Of a stretch of 34,909 nt of DNA, positions 30,087 through 34,909 are shown piece after piece. The stretch lies in the NCBI GenBank assembly GCA_040905475.1, contig JBBDRM010000130.1, positions 1 through 34,909 on the forward strand. The letters are read 5' to 3'. Position 1 is the first letter of the stretch. Each line of letters starts with the position of its first letter. A program made the position numbers and the translations under genes. Source of the DNA: Actinomycetota bacterium (GTDB taxonomy: Bacteria; Actinomycetota; AC-67). The notes below the pieces were generated by a model that saw nothing but the letters and a program-made list of their open reading frames with translations, made no database searches and was not told where the DNA came from.

Positions 30087-31388
30087 TTGCAAGAGATACG
30101 CGGGACGATGCCGCGCGAGGCCCCGAGCCGGGTCGAACGGGTCGCGCTCGTCAGCGTCCACACGTGTCCGTTGGACCAGCCGGGGATCGGCGACTCCGGT
30201 GGCATGAACGTCTACGTCCGATCGGTCGCGCGCCGGCTCGCCGAGATGGGCGTCGAGGTTGATATCTTCACCCGCGCCGCCGGCCCCGAGCAGCACGTCG
30301 TGGACGTCGACCCCGGTGTTCGGGTGGTTCACCTGGAGGCGGGCCCCGACCGTCCGGTTGAGAAAGAGGAACTCCCGAACTATCTCGGTGAGTTCCTCAC
30401 CTCGATGGTTCGCTTCGATTCCGAGGAGGCAGCGCGCCTCGGCGCGGACACTCCGATCTACGACGTCGTCCACTCGCACTACTGGCTATCGGGATCGATC
30501 GGGCGCCGCGCCCGCGAACGCTGGGGCGTCTCGCTCGTTCACTCCTTCCACACGCTCGGCGCCGTGAAGAACCTCACGCTTGCGGAGGGCGAGTCGCCCG
30601 AACCTCAGAACCGCATCGCAGGAGAGAAGAAGATCGCCCAGGTCGCCGACTGCATCCTCGCCCCGACGGTGGGAGAGGCGGCCGACCTCGTGAACCTGTA
30701 CGGAGCCGACCCCCGGCGTGTGCGCGTCGTGGCGCCGGGCGTGGACACGGACGTGTTAACGCCCGGAGACCGCGAGGCTGCGAAAGCCGCGCTCGGCCTG
30801 GCCGGACGAGCCGTCGTGCTTTTCGTCGGCAGGCTGCAACCTCTCAAGCAACCCGACGTCGCCGTCCGAGCCATCGCGCGGCTGGCGTCGTCGTCGTCCG
30901 GACTCGCTCAACGGCCGACGCTGGTCGTCGTCGGAGGACCGTCGGGCCGAGGCGGCGTGCAACCCGAGTCGCTCACCAAACTTGCCGCAGAGCTCGGCGT
31001 GGCCGATCTGGTTCGTCTCGAGGGAACGGTGCCCCACGACGTCATCCCAATCTATTACCGGGCCGCGGATGTGACGCTGATCCCTTCGCGGAGCGAGTCT
31101 TTCGGGCTCGTCGCGATCGAATCGAGCGCGTGTGGAACCCCCGTGATCGCCTCGGATGTCGGAGGGCTTCGGGTCGCCGTTCGCGACGACGTAACCGGAT
31201 GGCTCGTGCCGAGCTTCGCACCGGAGGCGTTCGCCGACGCGCTCGGGCGCGTGCTCGGCGACCCGGTGCACGCGGCGGCGATGGGAACGGCCGGCGCGCG
31301 GTTCGCCCGCCGGTTCGACTGGCGACGAGCCTCGATCGACCTGCTCGCGATCTACGAGGATCTGGCGGAGCCCGAACCCGCCGGCTAG
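30087..31388 (+). CDS. mshA: D-inositol-3-phosphate glycosyltransferase, mycothiol biosynthesis
   Basis: 433 residues, GT-B fold (family GT4). MshA joins UDP-GlcNAc to inositol 3-phosphate, the first step of mycothiol synthesis. The N-terminal block SVHTCPLDQPGIGDSGGMNV and VHSHYWLSG match known MshA proteins, as do LVHSFHTLGAVKN, VAPGVDTDVLTPGDR, FVGRLQPLKQPD and the donor-binding SRSESFGLVAIESSACGTP. TTG 30087 is preferred because GGAGG at 30075-30079 is 7 bases upstream; ATG 30108 is the alternative. In M. tuberculosis mshA (Rv0486) is also followed by a YbjN gene; here a GNAT gene lies between. Mycothiol is restricted to Actinobacteria, which fixes the phylum. Confidence 0.95.
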   Translation: MQEIRGTMPREAPSRVERVALVSVHTCPLDQPGIGDSGGMNVYVRSVARRLAEMGVEVDIFTRAAGPEQHVVDVDPGVRVVHLEAGPDRPVEKEELPNYLGEFLTSMVRFDSEEAARLGADTPIYDVVHSHYWLSGSIGRRARERWGVSLVHSFHTLGAVKNLTLAEGESPEPQNRIAGEKKIAQVADCILAPTVGEAADLVNLYGADPRRVRVVAPGVDTDVLTPGDREAAKAALGLAGRAVVLFVGRLQPLKQPDVAVRAIARLASSSSGLAQRPTLVVVGGPSGRGGVQPESLTKLAAELGVADLVRLEGTVPHDVIPIYYRAADVTLIPSRSESFGLVAIESSACGTPVIASDVGGLRVAVRDDVTGWLVPSFAPEAFADALGRVLGDPVHAAAMGTAGARFARRFDWRRASIDLLAIYEDLAEPEPAG

Positions 31389-31403
31389 AGCCCCGAACGG
31401 CGC

Positions 31404-31422
31404 CCACGCCGAGCCGGCGTGG
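31404..31422 (+). terminator. Hairpin after mshA
   Basis: CCACGCC (31404-31410), loop GAGCC, GGCGTGG (31416-31422): a perfect 7-bp GC-rich stem 15 bases past the mshA stop and just before a new -10 element. There is no U-tract. Confidence 0.45.
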
Positions 31423-31429
31423 CCCGCGA

Positions 31430-31435
31430 TACCAT
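31430..31435 (+). promoter_or_regulatory. -10 element for leaderless GNAT gene
   Basis: TACCAT is followed by 7 bases and the ATG at 31443. No Shine-Dalgarno. Confidence 0.5.
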
Positions 31436-31442
31436 GGCCGGG

Positions 31443-31976
31443 ATGCTCAAGGGCAAGCGCGTCACGTTGCGCAGGGTCGAACCGGCCGACTACGAGGCGA
31501 TCCGGCGGTGGCAGAACGAGCCGACGGTGTTTCGCTGGATGGACTACGTGCGCCCGTTCTCCCTCGCCGACATCAAAGAGTCTGAGGAGCGCGCCGTCGA
31601 GGAGGGCCACCCGTTCATCATCGAGGTGGAAGGCCGGGCGATGGGTCGGATCGGGCTCAACAACCTCCGACCCCGCGATCGCATGGCGTCGTTGTACGTC
31701 TTCCTCGGAGAGCGGGAGTCGTGGGGAAAGGGCTACGGACACGACGCGTTGATGGCGCTGCTGATCTTCGCGTTCGACGCGCTGAATCTCCGCCAGGTCG
31801 AGCTCTGGACGCTCGCGGACAACGACCGAGCCATCCGCATGTACAAGGGATGCGGCTTCGTCGAGGACGGGCGTCTGCGCGATCGCTCGTGGATCGAGGG
31901 GAACTACATCGATCACCTCGTGATGAGCATCACCGCTGAAGAATTCGCTCGCGCGCGCGTCGACTACGGCCTCTGA
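31443..31976 (+). CDS. GNAT N-acetyltransferase, RimJ/RimL type
   Basis: 177 residues. Starts MLKGKRVTLRRVEPADY as typical of the RimJ-like group, with conserved LYVFLGERESWGKGYGHDALMALL (acetyl-CoA loop, G-x-G-Y-G) around 91-114 and LWTLADNDRAIRMYKGCGFVEDGRLRD, the closing substrate block. It probably acetylates a protein N-terminus, an amino sugar or spermidine-like amine; the target is unknown. The ATG at 31443 was chosen because of the -10 element 7 bases upstream. It lies between mshA and ybjN, and an MshD-type role in mycothiol synthesis is unlikely because MshD has two GNAT domains. Confidence 0.88.
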   Translation: MLKGKRVTLRRVEPADYEAIRRWQNEPTVFRWMDYVRPFSLADIKESEERAVEEGHPFIIEVEGRAMGRIGLNNLRPRDRMASLYVFLGERESWGKGYGHDALMALLIFAFDALNLRQVELWTLADNDRAIRMYKGCGFVEDGRLRDRSWIEGNYIDHLVMSITAEEFARARVDYGL

Positions 31977-31981
31977 CGCCC

Positions 31982-32431
31982 GTGGCCGATCCGGCCGAGG
32001 TCATCGAGGAGTACTTGCGCGACCGCGACATCCGATACGAACGGTCGTCCGAGTCCGACTGGGTCCTCCAGCTCCACGGCGAGAAGAAGCACTCGATCAC
32101 CGTGCTGCTGGCCCTCCGCGAACGCACCCTCGCGCTGGAATCGTTCTTCATGCGCCGGCCGGCCGAGAACCACGCCGACGTCTACGCCATGCTGTTGCGC
32201 GCGAACATGCGGGCGTACGGGATCCGGTTCGCGCTCGACGACGTCGGCGACATCTTCATCGTCACGCGTCTCGCACTCGACGCCGTAACCGATGAAGAGC
32301 TCGACCGCCTCTTGGGGGCCGTCCTCACGACCGCCGACGAGATGTTCATGCCGGCTATCGAGGTGGGTTTCGCGTCCTATCTCGCGAGGGATCTCGCGTG
32401 GCGCGCGGCGCAAACGCAGACGCCGCGTTGA
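31982..32431 (+). CDS. YbjN-domain protein (Rv0487-like)
   Basis: 149 residues. One YbjN domain (about 5-130): VIEEYLRDRDIRYERSSES with WVLQLHGEKKHSITVLL and, further on, ENHADVYAMLLRANM and GDIFIVTRLALDAVTDEELDRLL. YbjN folds resemble type III secretion chaperones; the actinobacterial versions have no proven function. A gene of this family follows mshA in mycobacteria (Rv0487), so it may matter for mycothiol metabolism, though that is inference from synteny. GTG start, 5 bases after the GNAT stop. Confidence 0.85.
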   Translation: MADPAEVIEEYLRDRDIRYERSSESDWVLQLHGEKKHSITVLLALRERTLALESFFMRRPAENHADVYAMLLRANMRAYGIRFALDDVGDIFIVTRLALDAVTDEELDRLLGAVLTTADEMFMPAIEVGFASYLARDLAWRAAQTQTPR

Positions 32432-32542
32432 CGAGACCGTTCGAGGCGATCGGCGTGCTCGAAAAAATTCGCACCTGCGACCGGTACGACTCGACCAGGC
32501 GTTTTCCCTGTTTTTCCGCGACGACCAGGGGTTTTGCCGTTC
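32432..32542. other. Upstream intergenic DNA before the structured RNA
   Basis: No gene seen. It contains A/T runs (GAAAAAATT at about 32460, GTTTTCCC and GTTTTTCC between 32500 and 32520, GTTTTGCC at 32530) that could act as an UP element for the promoter at 32543-32570. Confidence 0.4.
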
Positions 32543-32570
32543 TTGACCGGCGAATCGTGGATGGTATCTT
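32543..32570 (+). promoter_or_regulatory. Promoter of the structured RNA
   Basis: TTGACC (32543-32548), 16-base spacer, TATCTT (32565-32570). The expected start (5-7 bases after the -10) falls at 32575-32577, exactly where the long closing stem of the RNA begins. Confidence 0.6.
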
Positions 32571-32574
32571 TCGC

Positions 32575-32802
32575 GTGCCCCGAGCGGCCAGAGCGGCCGA
32601 GTCAGGGAACCGACTGGGATCACTCCGGGCGGGCTGGCCGTAAGGAGCCCAACCGAGTGGGGGTGCACTGTCGGGCCGGTGGGATAGGCCGTTTCGCTGG
32701 TCCGGCGGGTAAACTACCAGAAGGGTAAGCGACCCAAAGCCGAACGTCTGCGGTGGTTACCATAAGGAAACCAAGACGGCTGCGGCAGGTTGCTCGGGGC
32801 AC
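32575..32802 (+). ncRNA. Large structured RNA of unknown class, main domain
   Basis: GTGCCCCGAGC (32575-32585) pairs perfectly over 11 bp with GCTCGGGGCAC (32792-32802), closing 206 nt. Inside, local helices can be drawn in order: GGCC/GGCC (32586-32598), AGTC/GACT (32600-32615), GGGCT/AGCCC with CC-GTAA-GG on top (32631-32650), AGTG/CACT (32656-32669), GCCGG/CCGGC (32675-32706), GGGT/ACCC (32723-32735), and AGCC-GTCT/AGAC-GGCT (32738-32781) carrying TGGTT/AACCA with CC-ATAA-GG. No plausible protein is encoded. Known hallmarks of RNase P RNA, tmRNA, SRP RNA and common riboswitches were not found. It may be a free RNA or the 5' leader of the LPNTG-protein gene. Confidence 0.65.
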
Positions 32803-32803
32803 T

Positions 32804-32888
32804 TAGAGTCCGAGAAGCTCGAGGGCTTCGCCAGGCGGGCGCCGCAAGGCGCAACGCGGGCAGAGCCGGTAGGGTCTCTCGGACTCTA
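32804..32888 (+). ncRNA. Second arm of the structured RNA
   Basis: TAGAGTCCGAGA (32804-32815) and TCTCGGACTCTA (32877-32888) form a perfect 12-bp stem enclosing 61 nt. Within are GCGCC-GCAA-GGCGC (32839-32852, GNRA tetraloop) and GGC-TTC-GCC (32824-32832). It begins one base after the main domain. It has no U-tract, so it is more likely part of the same structure than a terminator. Confidence 0.6.
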
Positions 32889-33213
32889 TGTAATTCACCT
32901 CGCACGATAGCCGCGCTCCTTCCGCTTACCTCTTCCTCCTTCTGAATCTCTCTCCCCCAGCGCGGCGCGCTCGCGACGTCCGGGGCGGTCGTCCCATAAA
33001 GGCCGTATCGCGCGAAGCGAGTGGGGGAGTCGCGACCGATCCGGTCGTCGTACTCGGGGGGTTACGAAGGATTTAGCCACCGAGGACTACACAGAATGGC
33101 CCACGTAGGGCATACCCCTGGGGCCGGGGTCCCAACGACAATCCTCCAAGCGCCAAGTGGTGCGCTCGGTAAATCAGGGCACAGATCGCCCGCGGCCTTA
33201 TGGAGGGTACGGA
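32889..33213 (+). other. Leader between the structured RNA and the LPNTG gene
   Basis: About 325 bases without a recognisable gene. 32916-32958 is strongly pyrimidine-rich (CTCCTTCC...CTCTCTCCCCC). Further small stems occur: GACCG-ATC-CGGTC near 33033-33045, and ACCCC/GGGGT near 33113-33129. GGAGGG at 33202-33207 is the ribosome site of the next gene. I saw no second promoter. Confidence 0.45.
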
Positions 33214-34878
33214 ATGAAGCGGATCGTCGGTTTTGCCACCGTTCTTATGGTGGCTCTCGTCCTTATCGCCACGCCTGGCTTCGCCGTATCCGGCGTTACG
33301 GGCACAGCGTCGACCGACAACACGATCGTCGCGGTCGCGGTCGGCAACACGCCCGTCAGGCTCGGTATCGACCTGGCCGATGTCCTCAATGGGTCGTCGA
33401 TCAAGTCGGTTTCCAGCCTCATCACCGGCAAGATCGGCTCCGCAACACTGCCGGGCGGCCAAAGCCGGACCGCCACCAAGGCGTCCGAAAGCGGTAAGGA
33501 AACCATCCAGCCGGGCACGCAGTCGGTGGCCGGTCTCGGCAGCCTGACGGTAGCCGGCCGCTTCATCCAGAGCACCGTCTCGGCGAGCAAGGTTTCCGCC
33601 GTGGTCGACTTCGCTGCGGGCGCGGCCGACGTGCTCGGCGGCCTCGTCGACATCGCCACGATGGACTCCGGCACCACCGCGAGCGTCGACGGGGACTCCT
33701 CCTCCGTGCAGCGTCTCCTGACGATCGGCGACGTCAACGTCGGGAACCTCGCGTCGCTGCTCGACAACCTCGGGATCAACCCGCTCGCGATCGCGTGCGA
33801 TGCGGTTGAAGACGCCGGAGCTGCTCTTGGTATCGGCGCGGTCGTTTCCGACGCGTGCAACCAGCTCAGCGCGGTCGACACCGACATCACGGGCGGCCTC
33901 GGCGAGATCGCCGACACCGAGACCGTGATCGGAACGCTCGAAACCCTCCTCGCCGTTCCCTGCGGGCTCCTTCCGGCAGGCACGTGCGACACGGTTCTCG
34001 GGCAGATCGACGCGCTTCAGCTCGACATCGATGACATCCAGACCGATGCTCCGGACATCTGCACCACGGCGCTCGCCGCCTTGGGCGACGTGTCCGGCCA
34101 GCTCGAGGACATCATCGCCAGCCTCGAGGCCATCGACCTTCTGACCGACATCGACGCCCTCATCGCCCCGATCACCGGTGCTCTGGGTGACGTCGATTCG
34201 GCCGGCTCCACGCTGACCGACGCGTGCAACACGCTCGTCGCAACGGTTGAGGGTCTGCTCGACACGGCGGTGTTGTCGCTCGACGGTATCCAAGTCGCAA
34301 TGGACCTCGTAGCCGACAAGACCCCGACCTCCAGCGTCGCCGGCACCATCGGCGCCTTGAAGATCGGTAGCCTCACGGTGGCCGACTCCGACGACCTCGA
34401 CGTCGTCCTCGACACGCTGCAGGAAACGATCGATGCGATCGAGACCCAGCTCGGCGGCGTGTTCAGCGCCCTCGGTCTGTCGGGCTTGCCGGTGCCGGAA
34501 CTGGACGTGCTCGATTTCACGAACGATGATGGCAAGAACGCTGACGGCACGTACTTCGCGAACGGCTCGATGCGGGCCCTGCACTTCGCGATCCCGTCCG
34601 CGGTGGTCGACATCCCGGCCAACCTTCCGCTGGACGTGCTGAGCGGGTTCGGTGGCTTCGGCCTCGCATCGTTCAAGGCGGCCGCGGTCAACACCCAGGC
34701 CGTGTCGGTTGACGCGGGTGTCTTCACGGGCGAGGCGACGTTCAAGGCCTCGGCTTCTGGCGGCACGGGCGGCGACACGCTCCCGAACACCGGTGTCGCC
34801 GGTGCCGGGCTCGCGTTCGCCGGCCTGATCACCCTCGCCGGGGCGCGCGTCCTGCAGCGAGTCAGGAAGTCGATCTAA
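33214..34878 (+). CDS. LPNTG cell-wall-anchored surface protein
   Basis: 554 residues. Signal peptide at 1-24 (MKRIVGFATVLMVALVLIATPGFA). The long middle is rich in Ala, Asp, Leu, Thr and Gly with a helical, repeat-like region (about 230-380) containing several TACNTLV/TACDTV-like Cys-bearing segments (DAVEDAGAAL, SDACNQL, GTCDTVL, DACNTLV). The C-terminus is a complete sortase signal: LPNTG at 523-527, hydrophobic 529-546, then RVLQRVRKSI. The protein should therefore be linked to peptidoglycan by a sortase encoded elsewhere. No enzyme domain recognised. ATG 33214 has GGAGGG 6 bases upstream. A very long structured leader precedes it. Confidence 0.85.
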   Translation: MKRIVGFATVLMVALVLIATPGFAVSGVTGTASTDNTIVAVAVGNTPVRLGIDLADVLNGSSIKSVSSLITGKIGSATLPGGQSRTATKASESGKETIQPGTQSVAGLGSLTVAGRFIQSTVSASKVSAVVDFAAGAADVLGGLVDIATMDSGTTASVDGDSSSVQRLLTIGDVNVGNLASLLDNLGINPLAIACDAVEDAGAALGIGAVVSDACNQLSAVDTDITGGLGEIADTETVIGTLETLLAVPCGLLPAGTCDTVLGQIDALQLDIDDIQTDAPDICTTALAALGDVSGQLEDIIASLEAIDLLTDIDALIAPITGALGDVDSAGSTLTDACNTLVATVEGLLDTAVLSLDGIQVAMDLVADKTPTSSVAGTIGALKIGSLTVADSDDLDVVLDTLQETIDAIETQLGGVFSALGLSGLPVPELDVLDFTNDDGKNADGTYFANGSMRALHFAIPSAVVDIPANLPLDVLSGFGGFGLASFKAAAVNTQAVSVDAGVFTGEATFKASASGGTGGDTLPNTGVAGAGLAFAGLITLAGARVLQRVRKSI

Positions 34879-34909
34879 GCACCAAGCACTGCAGCGAAGA
34901 GCCCCCCCC
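34879..34909. other. End of the window after the surface-protein gene
   Basis: 31 bases with no gene. The closing run of eight or more C after GAAGAG may begin a terminator stem that continues outside the window. Confidence 0.3.

Noticed and set aside
32604-32690. Cobalamin riboswitch (AGGGAA..., TGCACTG, GGGATAGGCC resemble parts of the consensus)
   Set aside because: The invariant box GCCACTG is altered, the CCGGTG-AATCCGG hairpin is not formed, and the downstream gene is not a B12-related one. Still worth a covariance-model test.
32706-32765. c-di-GMP-I (GEMM) riboswitch, prompted by GGGTAAACTACC and CCCAAAGCC
   Set aside because: The expected GCAAACC, GACGCAAAGCC and tetraloop-receptor order is not reproduced, and the pairing pattern differs.
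32575-32888. RNase P RNA, tmRNA or SRP RNA as the identity of the structured RNA
   Set aside because: The RNase P core GAGGAAAGTCC, the tRNA-like 3' end of tmRNA and the SRP GGTCAGGTCCGGAAGGAAGCAG-type loop are all absent.
33157-33213. A 19-residue N-terminal extension of the LPNTG protein
   Set aside because: GGAGGG and ATG at 33214 lead directly into a standard signal peptide; the extension would put charged residues before it.

Overview
The window is GC-rich DNA from a mycothiol-producing member of the Actinomycetota, probably an uncultured or deep-branching lineage. The evidence is mshA, a GlnR-type orphan regulator beside a Bacillus-like (GSI-alpha) glutamine synthetase, an LmeA-like lipid-binding protein, DUF4395, an RsiG-type c-di-GMP anti-sigma factor, an HbhA-like Lys-rich protein behind its HTH regulator, and an LPNTG wall-anchored protein. 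Many starts are GTG or TTG. Several genes have a TANNNT hexamer 7-10 nt before the start and no Shine-Dalgarno, the leaderless pattern common in this phylum. I saw no insertion sequence, phage gene, CRISPR array or rRNA.

Layout. 1-2678 (minus strand): a partial tRNA-Lys, a secreted CAP-domain protein, and the glnR-glnA pair. 2821-8481 (plus): an alpha/beta hydrolase, an MMPL/RND lipid-exporter-like transporter split into two overlapping genes, cdsA and an LmeA-like gene, which together form an envelope-lipid group. 8528-10512: a SufR-like Cys-containing regulator, DUF4395, a membrane-anchored thioredoxin and a convergent DsrE-like protein, a likely sulfur/redox group. 10553-13073: a 53-residue membrane protein, an acyl-CoA dehydrogenase and a PAS-class III nucleotidyl cyclase. 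13126-15793: tandem 9-bp repeats, a ParB-like protein and a hydrolase on the minus strand, then a YgfZ/GcvT-like protein with a strong hairpin behind it. 16007-20020: a secreted protein of unknown function, then two acyl-CoA dehydrogenases, a VOC protein and a monoacylglycerol-lipase-like hydrolase, four tightly overlapping genes of lipid catabolism.

20094-21890 is a c-di-GMP signalling group: RsiG-like protein, stand-alone receiver and HD-GYP phosphodiesterase. 22088-25990 holds two tandem paralogues of a secreted G8/CEMIP-like beta-helix protein. 26047-32431 contains a metallophosphoesterase-asparaginase pair, an XRE regulator with a histone-like tail, an HbhA-like protein, a BioF2/FemAB-like acyltransferase, mshA, a GNAT enzyme and a YbjN protein. 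The regulator/hbhA and mshA/ybjN pairs recall the M. tuberculosis Rv0474-Rv0475 and Rv0486-Rv0487 pairs.

The most unusual non-coding stretch is 32432-33213, 782 bases without a gene. A promoter-like sequence there places its predicted start at the first base of a perfect 11-bp long-range stem enclosing about 200 nt of further helices. A second arm closed by a perfect 12-bp stem follows immediately, and then a pyrimidine-rich leader runs to a gene for an LPNTG surface protein. I could not assign this RNA to a known class. It and the c-di-GMP/surface-protein context are the best candidates for something undescribed.
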